Shown here: in pieces, positions 43,983 through 52,672 of the stretch | Layout: each line of letters opens with the position of its first letter | How positions within the stretch are numbered: position 1 is the first letter of the stretch | Source: an uncultured bacterium | GTDB taxonomy: Bacteria > Cyanobacteriota > Vampirovibrionia > Gastranaerophilales > Gastranaerophilaceae | DNA length: 56,237 bases | Reading direction: 5' to 3' | Assembly: GCA_902780525.1 (NCBI GenBank) | Contig: CACZFL010000017.1 | Coordinates: forward strand, 1 to 56,237 | Notes under the pieces: generated by a model | What the model was told of the DNA's origin: nothing | The model's input: only the letters and a program-made list of their open reading frames with translations | Databases searched by the model: none | Program-made: the position numbers and the translations under genes

Positions 43983-45083
43983 ATGACAGACTCAATATTC
44001 TTTGATGACTTATATAAACAATTTGGCTGGTATGATTCTTTATTCACGCCGGTTATAGAAGAGTGCAGCAAACAATTCTTCTTTAACGGATTCAATTACA
44101 GACTTGTATCAATAAGTACTAATATGAACGTACTTGCTCAGAATGATACATTTTTTGTTACCAAAGTAAAAATTAACTCTAAGAATGATGTTTATATAAG
44201 AATCTCACAGGAAGCTATCAATGTTATTTTGGATAAAGTTCTTGGAAAAAATAACAGAAAGTTTGAGCTTACTGAAGTATCAGAGCTGGAAGCAAGAATT
44301 ATTACTGCGTTTAATGATTCATTGTATGAGTCTATTAAAGATAATTTCTCTGTAGAACCTCATAGAAGGTACAACGAAATTGTACACTTAACTTATTACG
44401 TAAAAAGTGAATCATCAGATACAGCAGCAAAATTCATTATCTCAATGCCGAAGGATATTTTAAATCCAGAGACAAAAGATACAACATCTGCGCATTTTAC
44501 TGATATGGATTTTATGGATTGCCTTGTAGATGCCAATATTCTCATTGGTACTACAGCATTTCCTGTTGCGGACATTAAACATTTAGAGCCCGGTGATGTC
44601 GTATTGTTTGAAAAAAGTAATTCATCCGAGATGACACTTCTTATGCCGGATAGCGAAATAAAATTTAAAATTAAACCAAACTCAAGAATAGTAGAACCAT
44701 ACGATACTGCAACAGGTATCGGAGGGGTGGAGGATAATAATATGAATGAATCTAATTTATGGGACAGCATTCAGGTAGATATGTCTGCCGAATTTGATAA
44801 AGTAAAAGTTCCTCTTGGAGAACTGAAGAGCATTGAAGAAGGACTTATTGTAGATTTGTGTTCGGTATATGATAACAAAGTATCCCTGAAAGTCAGCGGC
44901 AAACTTGTTGCTTCAGGCAATCTTGTTATAATTAACGATCGTTTCGGTGTAAGAATTGAACAGGTATCACAGTCAAACCCGGCAAACAGCTATAGTCCGC
45001 AGGAAGGTGATAGAGCGCCGGAAACAGGAAACGGAGAAGATTTCGACTACAGCGATTTTGAAGTCGAGGAAAAACAAAGTTGA
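43983..45083 (+). CDS. FliM/FliN-like motor switch protein with two SpoA domains
   Basis: 366 residues. The first 170 resemble the FliM middle (CheC-like) region (ELEARIITAFNDSLYESIKDNF). Residues 180-240 form one SpoA domain (VDANILIGTTAFPVADI...LEPGDVV) and 260-330 a second, closer to FliN (KVPLGELKSIEEGLIVDL ... GKLVASGNLVIINDRFGV). The tail is acidic. Usually FliM and FliN are separate; the double SpoA layout recalls SctQ of injectisomes. It heads the fliO-fliP-fliQ-fliR cluster, so it probably forms the switch/C-ring. Ends in TGA. Confidence 0.8.
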   Translation: MTDSIFFDDLYKQFGWYDSLFTPVIEECSKQFFFNGFNYRLVSISTNMNVLAQNDTFFVTKVKINSKNDVYIRISQEAINVILDKVLGKNNRKFELTEVSELEARIITAFNDSLYESIKDNFSVEPHRRYNEIVHLTYYVKSESSDTAAKFIISMPKDILNPETKDTTSAHFTDMDFMDCLVDANILIGTTAFPVADIKHLEPGDVVLFEKSNSSEMTLLMPDSEIKFKIKPNSRIVEPYDTATGIGGVEDNNMNESNLWDSIQVDMSAEFDKVKVPLGELKSIEEGLIVDLCSVYDNKVSLKVSGKLVASGNLVIINDRFGVRIEQVSQSNPANSYSPQEGDRAPETGNGEDFDYSDFEVEEKQS

Positions 45084-45089
45084 TTTTAA

Positions 45090-45113
45090 GGTAAATATTA
45101 TTAAATATTTACC
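45090..45113. repeat. Inverted repeat between switch gene and fliO
   Basis: GGTAAATATT-ATTA-AATATTTACC, a perfect 10-bp stem carrying the GGTAAATATT variant of the recurrent motif. Confidence 0.8.
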
Positions 45114-45163
45114 AGTAGGTTATAGGGAGCAACACGACTCCGAATAAAAAGAGGATAGTACAA

Positions 45164-45592
45164 ATGGGATATATTACAAATTTTATCGTTTATACGCTTG
45201 CCATGGTTGGGGTAATTGTTGTAGCTTTACTTGTATTCAAAAATGCAACCTCTGTGGGCGGCGGAAAAACATCCAAATACTTAAAAATAATTGACTCAAT
45301 ACCATTGGGACAGAGAAAAAGCATGTTTATAATATCCACAGGAAAAGAACAATTCCTTGTAGCAAGCGACGTTAATAACACTTCACTAATCTCAAAAATT
45401 GAGAATGTAACTTCTGTTAACACAGAATCATTGAATAATATTCAGCCTGCAAAGACATCTTTCAGCGAAACTTTAGGTAATTTATCCAAACAAAGTTATA
45501 TTGATAAAAAAGATATTGGAATAAAATCCAGTGCATTAAATAAAAAAACAAGCAACTCGGTAATTAAAAACTTTGCGAACATTTTAAGATAA
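45164..45592 (+). CDS. fliO: Flagellar biosynthesis protein FliO
   Basis: 142 residues. One N-terminal transmembrane helix (YTLAMVGVIVVALLVF), then a small domain with the FliO pattern LKIIDSIPLGQRKSMFIISTG and EQFLVASDVNNTSLISKI. The last 55 residues are polar. FliO is an assembly factor for the flagellar export gate and is absent from injectisomes, which argues that this cluster is flagellar. It directly precedes fliP. Confidence 0.83.
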   Translation: MGYITNFIVYTLAMVGVIVVALLVFKNATSVGGGKTSKYLKIIDSIPLGQRKSMFIISTGKEQFLVASDVNNTSLISKIENVTSVNTESLNNIQPAKTSFSETLGNLSKQSYIDKKDIGIKSSALNKKTSNSVIKNFANILR

Positions 45593-45620
45593 ATTTGTCC
45601 GCTCAAATAAAGGAAATATA

Positions 45621-46259
45621 ATGGATACAGCATTACAAAATATGAACCCTGTTTTACAACTGCTTACGGTAATGACATTGTTTTCACTTCTGCCGTTTGT
45701 ATTTTGTTGTATGACATGTTTTTTAAGATTTACTATCGTTTTTTCACTGCTTAAAACAGCAATGGGTGTACAGGTCCCGCCGGCAATGGTAACTATCGGA
45801 CTTTGTATGATTTTAACATTTTACACGATGGGCGGTGTTTTTCAGCAGTGTTATGAACAGGGCTCGGTTCCCTATCAAAAGAATCAGAATCTTATAATGG
45901 CTGTTGATACGGGTTCAAAACCGTTAAAAGAGTTTATGCTTAAACAGACAAGGGAAAACGATTTGGCATTTTTTGTTAATCTAAAATACAAAACTCCGCC
46001 AAAATCACCTGATGTTCTGACTATTTGGGAAGTCGCACCTGCGTACATTTTAAGCGAACTTAAAACAGCATTTGAAATAGGTTTTATTGTATTTGTACCG
46101 TTTATTGTACTAGACCTCGTTGTAGCGAATATATTACTTGCCTTAGGTATGTTTATGTTATCGCCGACAATTATTTCTCTGCCGTTTAAACTGCTGATAT
46201 TTATTGCTGTTGACGGTTGGGCACTCATTGTACAGGGGCTGGTACAAAGCTACAATTAA
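45621..46259 (+). CDS. fliP: Flagellar export gate protein FliP
   Basis: 212 residues with four transmembrane helices. TCFLRFTIVFSLLKTAMGVQVPP and FEIGFIVFVPFIVLDLVVAN followed by LSPTIISLPFKLLIFIAVDGW are the family signatures. It lacks the cleaved signal peptide of typical FliP and in length resembles SctR of type III injectisomes. Forms the export gate with FliQ and FliR in the inner membrane. AAAGGAAA ribosome site; fliQ follows after 17 bases. Confidence 0.92.
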   Translation: MDTALQNMNPVLQLLTVMTLFSLLPFVFCCMTCFLRFTIVFSLLKTAMGVQVPPAMVTIGLCMILTFYTMGGVFQQCYEQGSVPYQKNQNLIMAVDTGSKPLKEFMLKQTRENDLAFFVNLKYKTPPKSPDVLTIWEVAPAYILSELKTAFEIGFIVFVPFIVLDLVVANILLALGMFMLSPTIISLPFKLLIFIAVDGWALIVQGLVQSYN

Positions 46260-46276
46260 TAAAAGGAATATTTTAT

Positions 46277-46771
46277 ATGATAGAAGTATTAACAGAATAT
46301 TTGGCAAAAGGTTTTATGGCAATGTTATCTATATCAATGCCATGTGTACTCACTGCGGCAGCAATCGGTTTGGTAGTCGGTATCATACAGGCGGTAACAC
46401 AGGTTCAGGAGCAGACAATTGCAGCTGCGCCAAAGATTTTTATGGTATTTCTTGTAATCATTATTGGCGGAATGGGATTCATTAAATTACTGACAAATCT
46501 TTTTATGGACGGAATGAATCTTGCATTTCAGACTGTTCCGAAGGAAGACAACTTTGTTTTGCCCGCAGATTATTACAAATACACAACACCTTTTGAAAAA
46601 GAAATGAATGGTGACAAGTTTAAAAATATTCCTAACGTAAAAGAAGTTATGAAAAATCCATCCAAGGTTCCTTATATTGACAGAGAACAAAAAATCAAAT
46701 ACACACCTGCTCCGAAAGCACCAATGCCAAAAGGTAACTTTGTTGAGATAAATAAAATGCTCGGAAGATAG
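46277..46771 (+). CDS. fliQ: FliQ with a long C-terminal extension
   Basis: 164 residues, against about 89 for ordinary FliQ. Residues 1-88 are normal FliQ with two helices (MLSISMPCVLTAAAIGLVVG IIQAVTQVQEQT and FMVFLVIIIGGMGFIKLL). The extra 75 residues are polar and Pro/Lys-rich (VLPADYYKYTTPFEKEM, PAPKAPMPKGNFVEINKML). The extension has no recognised domain. Start at 46277 follows AAAGGAA by 6 nt. Gate component of the flagellar exporter. Confidence 0.9.
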   Translation: MIEVLTEYLAKGFMAMLSISMPCVLTAAAIGLVVGIIQAVTQVQEQTIAAAPKIFMVFLVIIIGGMGFIKLLTNLFMDGMNLAFQTVPKEDNFVLPADYYKYTTPFEKEMNGDKFKNIPNVKEVMKNPSKVPYIDREQKIKYTPAPKAPMPKGNFVEINKMLGR

Positions 46772-46782
46772 AGGTAAATATT

Positions 46783-47259
46783 ATGATAAAAAAATGCCTT
46801 CTTACAGCGCTGAGTATAATTTTAACATATCCTGTTTTTGCTTATGAAGACTGTATAATTACTACAAACGGAAAACTCACTGATATAAAAATTCAGTATA
46901 ATGATATTATTGATGTTTATCCGCTTGTAACTTTAATGAATGATAAAAATACACTTATAGTACATCCACTTAAAGAAGGCTGCACAAAATTCAGTATTGT
47001 TAAAAACGACAAAGAAAAAATTATATTTGATGTAGAAGTAAAGGACGAAGGTACGGTGATAAGTCAAACAGAAGGTTTTGATGTATTGGCGATTGATTGT
47101 CCGCCAAATGCGTACGAATATTTGTTTGATTTAGATGAACCTCCGGGGGTAAATATAACAGAAGGAGCAAACATAACAAAAGAAGAGATAAATACTTCAG
47201 ACGCAGACAGTTATATAAAATACTTAGATGAACCGCCGGTGCTGAGAGGAGAAAATTAA
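46783..47259 (+). CDS. Exported protein inserted between fliQ and fliR
   Basis: 158 residues. Signal peptide (KKCLLTALSIILTYPVFAY), then a beta domain at 20-90 (GKLTDIKIQYNDIIDVYPLV, NTLIVHPLKEGCTKFSIVKN, KIIFDVEVKD) whose layout resembles the secretin-associated 'pilus assembly N-terminal' domain. The acidic, Pro-rich C-terminus has two LDEPP motifs. Ribosome site is GAGGTAAATATT. Its place inside the export gate cluster suggests a periplasmic role in flagellar assembly; that is inference. Confidence 0.68.
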   Translation: MIKKCLLTALSIILTYPVFAYEDCIITTNGKLTDIKIQYNDIIDVYPLVTLMNDKNTLIVHPLKEGCTKFSIVKNDKEKIIFDVEVKDEGTVISQTEGFDVLAIDCPPNAYEYLFDLDEPPGVNITEGANITKEEINTSDADSYIKYLDEPPVLRGEN

Positions 47260-47266
47260 GCAAAAT

Positions 47267-48043
47267 ATGGACCAAATTGTAAGTCAAATATCAATAATGT
47301 TTCCTGATTTTGCCCGCTGGTTTTCGGCAGGTTTTATAGTCTTTGCAAGACTTCTGGGTTTTATAAGATTTGCTCCTGTATTTAACAGAAAAGAAATAGC
47401 GGGCATCGTAAAACTTGCTTTTGCGTTTATTTTAACAATGATTATTACTCCGCTAATTAAACCCGGAAATCCTCCTGCTGACTCATTGTTACTGCTTTTG
47501 GTATTGAATTTTGCCGCAGGCGCTATTATTGGTTATATTGCCCAAATAATTATTCTTGCAATAGAAGCCGGCGGAGATATGATAAATACTCAAATGGGTT
47601 TGTCTTCTGCAATGGTAATGGACCCTTCAACAAACAGCCAGACTTCCATTTTGAGCCGTGTAATAACACTTTTGGGACTTGTAATTTTTATGGAAATCGG
47701 CGGATTTTACTGGATTATTAATGCCTTAATCAGAAGCTTTGAGATATTTCCTATATATGCCGTTGTGATTCCTCTTGAAAAAATTATAAACCTTGATTAC
47801 CTCATAACAACAACCTCAAACGTGCTATATATGGGTTTACAAATCGCCGCTCCAATCCTTTTGGCAACTTTGGGACAGGATATTATACTTGGTGTAATTT
47901 CTAAAACAGCACCACAGGTAAACGTATTTCAACTGTCATTCCTGTTTAAGCCTGTACTTGGAGCTGCAATAATGATATGGATATTACCTATGCTCATCAA
48001 CGTAATATCAGAATTCTTTACAACATATTCAAGCATTTATTAG
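47267..48043 (+). CDS. fliR: Flagellar export gate protein FliR
   Basis: 258 residues with six transmembrane helices. FIVFARLLGFIRFAPVFNRKEI near the N-terminus, GGDMINTQMGLSSAMVMDPSTNS in the middle and LIRSFEIFPI match FliR/SctT. Third gate component after FliP and FliQ. FlhB and FlhA are not in the window. It starts 7 bases after the exported gene's stop, so the cluster is a single operon from 43983 to 48043. Confidence 0.92.
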   Translation: MDQIVSQISIMFPDFARWFSAGFIVFARLLGFIRFAPVFNRKEIAGIVKLAFAFILTMIITPLIKPGNPPADSLLLLLVLNFAAGAIIGYIAQIIILAIEAGGDMINTQMGLSSAMVMDPSTNSQTSILSRVITLLGLVIFMEIGGFYWIINALIRSFEIFPIYAVVIPLEKIINLDYLITTTSNVLYMGLQIAAPILLATLGQDIILGVISKTAPQVNVFQLSFLFKPVLGAAIMIWILPMLINVISEFFTTYSSIY

Positions 48044-48054
48044 GGTAAATATAA

Positions 48055-48555
48055 TTAAGCCTTCTTATCTAATACGGGCTGAATATCGAGTCTGGAAAGA
48101 TTTCTTGAAGCAAGAGCAAACTGTATAGAACCAGGAGGAGATGTGACACCGAGCGATGCTGCAAAACCTGCTGATAGTCCGGCAACAATACCTGCAACAA
48201 CTCCAAGAATTTTTTTTGTTATTGATGTCGATTTTCTCAATAGCACAATCGGTAAAACAGCACCTGCAATACCGCTTGTGGCAACTATACCACGCCCCAG
48301 ATTTCTTCGTTTTGTAATAGCTTCTTCTGAGGAGTTTGCCTTAACAAAAGCCTGTATTTTTGGTGCCGAATCTAAAATCTGCTTATAGGATTCTTCAAAA
48401 GTATCCACCTGTTCGAAGGGAACAGAAAGTTTCCCTGCTTTGTTACCTTCCGAATCAATAACATTATAAAGTACTCTGCCATTGGGTAAATTGCCGGCAC
48501 GAAGAATATTTCCGTAAGAATTTGGTCTTATATTTCCGGATATTGCATTAACCAT
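48055..48555 (-). CDS. Membrane-hairpin protein of unknown function
   Basis: 166 residues. Head of about 85 residues (LPNGRVLYNVIDSEGNKAGK, LSVPFEQVDTFEESYKQIL), then two hydrophobic helices (GIVATSGIAGAVLPIVLL and ILGVVAGIVAGLSAGFAASL) around a short basic loop, and a polar tail. The plan matches the protein at 11160. No family recognised. GAAGG ribosome site. It converges on fliR, 11 bases apart, and borders the prophage. Confidence 0.65.
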   Translation of the reverse strand: MVNAISGNIRPNSYGNILRAGNLPNGRVLYNVIDSEGNKAGKLSVPFEQVDTFEESYKQILDSAPKIQAFVKANSSEEAITKRRNLGRGIVATSGIAGAVLPIVLLRKSTSITKKILGVVAGIVAGLSAGFAASLGVTSPPGSIQFALASRNLSRLDIQPVLDKKA

Positions 48556-48692
48556 AGAAGCACCTTCACTCTATGTTCATTATAAACATTTTTATCAAAA
48601 AAATCAAGATTTTTATATGAATATTTTTTTAATATTTGGATACTATAACAGATTTTGTACATTTTTACTAAATTTTTGTAAAATTTGTGTTC

Positions 48693-49991
48693 TTAACCTT
48701 TTAATCTCCAGTAATATTCAACCAAATAACTTACGGCATCAAACGGATGTTCAAGAAATTTTGCTTCTCTGCTGGTTTTTATCTGCGTATGAGTCGGAAC
48801 ATCAACCATCCCTGTTCCTTCTTTAAAAGAAAGATTATAAATATTATAAAGAATCCATTTACACCTTCTCGGATCAATGAATAAATGTCTTTCTCCGTTT
48901 GAGTTTTTAACCCGTGCATTAAAAGCCGATATACGGTTCATTATAGGTGGGTTATAATTTCTTAGGCGAAATTTTACTTTTTCGTATCCATAGGAAGAAA
49001 GCGCATTTTTAATGATTGCATAATTTGTGTACTCACTCTGAGTACTTCTGTTATCTCCTGATGCATCACCGTTTATTATAATTTCTGATTTATGTCTGGG
49101 GTATCTTCTAATGAACTCTTCGATACATTGCTGGGTTGATGTGTTTTCTATAACGATTTCATCAAAAAAATAAACATCATCTTTGTCCCTGTGTGCAAGA
49201 GCCCAGCACATAGGGTCAACGTTAAAGTCACATGTTAAATGCAGAGGCAGGTTAGGATTATATTTAAGCAATAGTTTATTCTCTTCACCAAAACCTTTAA
49301 CAACAAGTCCTGAAGAATAATCGCCAAACTCACCGAGAACATTTATTCTGTAGTATTCTTCATCAAAACTTTCTTTCATCGATTGAACAAAATGAGGGGG
49401 AAGATAAATGTTATTAGTAGTAGGGGCGATAATCAGACGGTAATTTTCTTTTGAATGTTCGACAAACCTCTGCCAAATCCAGCCTTTATCACCCTGAGGG
49501 TTTGTATGTCCGAAAAGACGATACCTAAAATCCACCCAATTTTTACCCCTGTATGTATTCCTCAATCGTCCTAAAAGCTGCTTAAAAGAAGAATCCGATA
49601 TTTGTGAGGCCTCTTCAACTTCCGCCCAGTGTAAGTTTAGAGACTTAAATTTTTCAGGGTCTTCAAGTGCAGAAAAAAGTATTTCTGAGCCATTAGAAAA
49701 TTTTATTGTTTTATCAATCTTATTATAAGTATAGTCTTTATCCTGAATAAAACCGAGCGCCTCAAGATGGTCTAAGTATGCAACAAGCGTTGTTTTTCTC
49801 ACAAGTTCATATTCTTTAGCGCCGACTAACCCCTTTGAGCCCGGATATTTCATCGCAAGCAAAATCCCCAAAAGAGAACCGCACCAGGTTTTACCGCTCC
49901 CGAAACCGCCCTGATATATGGCTACGTCAAGAGCGTTTGAATGAGGAATCTCTATAAACTCTCTTTGTTTATCCAATAATTTATAAATCAA
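48693..49991 (-). CDS. terL: Phage terminase large subunit
   Basis: 432 residues. The packaging ATPase has Walker A YQGGFGSGKTWCGSL near residue 30 and Walker B LHWAEVEEASQI near 125. The RNase H-like nuclease has TCDFNVDPMCWALA near 250 and IINGDASGDNRSTQ near 300. The start is a TTG with GGGAGG 5 nt upstream. It is the last gene of the minus-strand phage block, whereas TerL often heads the morphogenesis genes; the small subunit is not seen. Confidence 0.93.
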   Translation of the reverse strand: MIYKLLDKQREFIEIPHSNALDVAIYQGGFGSGKTWCGSLLGILLAMKYPGSKGLVGAKEYELVRKTTLVAYLDHLEALGFIQDKDYTYNKIDKTIKFSNGSEILFSALEDPEKFKSLNLHWAEVEEASQISDSSFKQLLGRLRNTYRGKNWVDFRYRLFGHTNPQGDKGWIWQRFVEHSKENYRLIIAPTTNNIYLPPHFVQSMKESFDEEYYRINVLGEFGDYSSGLVVKGFGEENKLLLKYNPNLPLHLTCDFNVDPMCWALAHRDKDDVYFFDEIVIENTSTQQCIEEFIRRYPRHKSEIIINGDASGDNRSTQSEYTNYAIIKNALSSYGYEKVKFRLRNYNPPIMNRISAFNARVKNSNGERHLFIDPRRCKWILYNIYNLSFKEGTGMVDVPTHTQIKTSREAKFLEHPFDAVSYLVEYYWRLKG

Positions 49992-50045
49992 ATTAACCTC
50001 CCTGTATAAAAAACGAGGGATATTATTATCCCCCGTTACATCAAA

Positions 50046-50507
50046 TTATTTACTCCAGCCGCAAAAAATCGTCTGATATAACGCAACCGAATTTTTCATA
50101 AAAAACCGCTTTAAAAAATAAACACCGCTGCTTTCGAGAAGTGCATTAAAAACATCCGTCGAAAAACTTCTGTCATTTTTAATATATTCATGGTGTTCAC
50201 ATAAAACATCATGAATCAGAGCCGGAATAAGAAATCTGTTATCATAATTAGAGCCTATTATACGCCAGAAAAATCTGGGTACGGAAGCTCCGTCATAACA
50301 ATAGCCTTTTGGGATACTAAAAATGTATTCTTCATTTTTTCTTATATCTTTTAAACGTACAGATAATTCTTTCCTGCAAATAAACGGATATTTTTCTATG
50401 ATTCTTTTTTCTTCTTTTGTCATTGAAGGAATATAATATCTGACACCAACCGAAGGCCGTTTATCGAAATATATTCCGGCTTTTGAGTTCAAATACCAAC
50501 AGAACAT
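50046..50507 (-). CDS. DUF1353 phage protein
   Basis: 153 residues. IPKGYCYDGASVPRFFWRII and FLIPALIHDVLCEHH are the DUF1353 signature, with conserved His/Asp suggesting a metal site. Common in phage late regions; function not established. GGGGAG ribosome site. It sits between the tail-fibre-like gene and terL. Confidence 0.85.
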   Translation of the reverse strand: MFCWYLNSKAGIYFDKRPSVGVRYYIPSMTKEEKRIIEKYPFICRKELSVRLKDIRKNEEYIFSIPKGYCYDGASVPRFFWRIIGSNYDNRFLIPALIHDVLCEHHEYIKNDRSFSTDVFNALLESSGVYFLKRFFMKNSVALYQTIFCGWSK

Positions 50508-50510
50508 ATT

Positions 50511-52301
50511 TTAGCTCCCCTGAGAAGTTCTCTGAATAATCAGTTCACGCAGTTTTTCTATCATCCCGTAAATATCACCCATAGGCAGAGTAAAGTCACT
50601 GCTGCCTAGTGTATAATACGGAGCATAACCGAATTGTTCATACATATCTTTTACCCTTTCACGATAGATACTGTCTGCAACCTTACTGCCTGTCTTGCTT
50701 TGCGTGTATGGTATTTTAAGGCAGGGCTGGTAAACGAGGTCACCGTCAACGTAGATTTTGAAAGAGTTGAGGTCAATTTCATTAAGGAACGGATATAAAC
50801 TTCCGTGAATACCTATTGTCATATTTTTAACGGTAGATAACGCTGATATTACCGTATCAGATATAATTGTCGGCGTTGTGGTTGTATAGTTAGCATCACC
50901 TTCTTTTTTGTAAGAGACAGAAGCCAGTTTATTTGTAATATCAGCAGACAAAATTAAATCATATATGCCAACACCCGGTATAGAAAAAGTATTGTCAATA
51001 AAATAAAAAGCGTTGCCACCGTAAATACCGCCCCAAAAAGCAGAACCTCCGTAAGATGATATTACTTGCAGGGTACTCAAATTATTAAGATTTGCTTTTA
51101 TGTGAATATCAATTTTTTTTGCACTTGTAAAATCTATACTTTTTTGAATATAATTACTACTGCTAAACCCACTCGCAATCCCATCCGCGCTAATCGTAGG
51201 TGTACCAACAACAGTATAATCATCAGGCTTAATTGTATCTATACCTGTTTTATTACCTGAGAATAAAATTTTACCGTCATTAATAATTTCAACGTATTTC
51301 AAATCCCAGTCTGCATTTGGAGACATCCAAGGTACTCCGCCAAAAATAATCGGATTTGAGCAAGAATATGCCGTACTTGTATTACTGAATATTTCCGTAC
51401 CGTCACAGGTTATCTTATAAGTTCCTGTACTTGCTGTATAACTAACGACAAAATTATGAAATACTCCTGAGGTGATTACAGAAGAAATTCTACCAAAACT
51501 ACCACCTATAACCCATTGTAATACAAAATTTGTACCATTAATATTGTTTACAATAATCTGGTTACTATTGTCATCACCGTTAAATCCGATAAAACAAGGA
51601 TTTGCACCACTTGAAGATGTGTGGTTATCACGAAATCTTAATTTAATAGTCCAGTCTTTGCTTCCGTCAAGGACAACACCTGTGCTGACACGTTGGGTAT
51701 ATGCTGTGGCAGTTAATATCCCGTCATCCGTAATAGTAGGTGAGCCTGATACCGTAAACTTAGAACGGTCAAAGGTTGAATGGGCATACCTCCTGATATC
51801 ATTAAGCACCTCCTCGTCAGATGAAACAGAGCCGGTTAACAGCCCCTTGGATTGATTAAGATGATCTGTGCTGACTCTGTTATCAACAGTTCTTTGAGCC
51901 TCTTGTGCATAATCATGAGCCTGATTAACATAACTCTGTCCGTTTGTTCTTATACTGCTTATTGCCGCGTTTAAAGAACTGTTCAGACTGCTTTGAATAG
52001 AGTTCTTTTGTGTGTTTAAATCGTTTATTGCCAAACTTTTTGCAGCCGATAGTCCGGAAATAGATGTATTGTAAGAGTTTGTTATTCCATCTGTTGCCTG
52101 AGCATAAAAAAGCTCCAACCCTGTTTTATAATCCTCTATATCATTTTTCCATCCTCTAGCAGCTTCTTCGCTTTGAGCTGCCTGCAGGGCACTTGCAGCA
52201 GCAGAGTTTTTGCTGTTTTCCAGTTCATCAATAAATAGAGGCTGAACATCAACATACAACCTCAAATCATCGTCTTCCATATATAAATTGTTTTGCGCCA
52301 T
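50511..52301 (-). CDS. Phage tail-fibre-like protein with tandem LamG-like domains
   Basis: 596 residues. The first 170 are a helical, Ala/Ser/Asn-rich stalk (SAAASALQAAQSEEAARGW). Two concanavalin/LamG-like beta domains follow, about 186-370 (FTVSGSPTITDDGI ... GSKDWTIKLRFRDN) and 372-560 (YTVVGTPTISADGI ... SIDFTSAKKIDIHIKANL), each opening with the same TxxGxPTIxxDGI phrase. The C-terminal segment (YRERVKDMYEQFGYAPYYTL) may be a trimerisation part. Probably the receptor-binding fibre. Its ATG overlaps the previous stop as TAATG. Confidence 0.78.
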   Translation of the reverse strand: MAQNNLYMEDDDLRLYVDVQPLFIDELENSKNSAAASALQAAQSEEAARGWKNDIEDYKTGLELFYAQATDGITNSYNTSISGLSAAKSLAINDLNTQKNSIQSSLNSSLNAAISSIRTNGQSYVNQAHDYAQEAQRTVDNRVSTDHLNQSKGLLTGSVSSDEEVLNDIRRYAHSTFDRSKFTVSGSPTITDDGILTATAYTQRVSTGVVLDGSKDWTIKLRFRDNHTSSSGANPCFIGFNGDDNSNQIIVNNINGTNFVLQWVIGGSFGRISSVITSGVFHNFVVSYTASTGTYKITCDGTEIFSNTSTAYSCSNPIIFGGVPWMSPNADWDLKYVEIINDGKILFSGNKTGIDTIKPDDYTVVGTPTISADGIASGFSSSNYIQKSIDFTSAKKIDIHIKANLNNLSTLQVISSYGGSAFWGGIYGGNAFYFIDNTFSIPGVGIYDLILSADITNKLASVSYKKEGDANYTTTTPTIISDTVISALSTVKNMTIGIHGSLYPFLNEIDLNSFKIYVDGDLVYQPCLKIPYTQSKTGSKVADSIYRERVKDMYEQFGYAPYYTLGSSDFTLPMGDIYGMIEKLRELIIQRTSQGS

Positions 52302-52672
52302 TAGTCACCCTCTACTTTCTTCGGATAAACAGTAATGGTATTTACTCCTCCGATTTCTTCCGATCCGACGGTTAACGTTTCCTCTCTCTGAGTTTCGCTG
52401 TCACAGATTTTTAAACCGTAATAATAAACCGCACATGGCTCATCTTTTTTAACGGTAAACCTATCGGTATAGTCTCCCGTAAGCTGAAATATTACGTATG
52501 ATTCGTTATTACTGTCTACGGACAACTCGCTTCCCACAGGTTTTCTGTTTTTATCCTGAACAGCGAAATACACGGTAAAATTTTTATTCGGGTTTAGTCC
52601 TCTTATGGCTATAAGACCGCTATCACCCTGTATCATTGAAATATTGCCGTTTTTATCAATTTTAAATGCCAT
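52301..52672 (-). CDS. Small phage structural protein
   Basis: 123 residues, beta-rich: MIQGDSGLIAIRGLNPNKN, FTVYFAVQDKNRKPVG, CAVYYYGLKICDSETQREET. The layout resembles N-terminal domains of baseplate upper proteins. The stop codon shares one base with the fibre gene's ATG and the start overlaps the upstream gene by 11 bases, so all three are translationally coupled. Confidence 0.65.
   Translation of the reverse strand: MAFKIDKNGNISMIQGDSGLIAIRGLNPNKNFTVYFAVQDKNRKPVGSELSVDSNNESYVIFQLTGDYTDRFTVKKDEPCAVYYYGLKICDSETQREETLTVGSEEIGGVNTITVYPKKVEGD

Noticed and set aside
43983..48043. Injectisome (virulence type III secretion) instead of flagellum
   Set aside because: FliO is flagellum-specific and a sigma-28 promoter is present in the window; no injectisome needle or secretin gene is seen.
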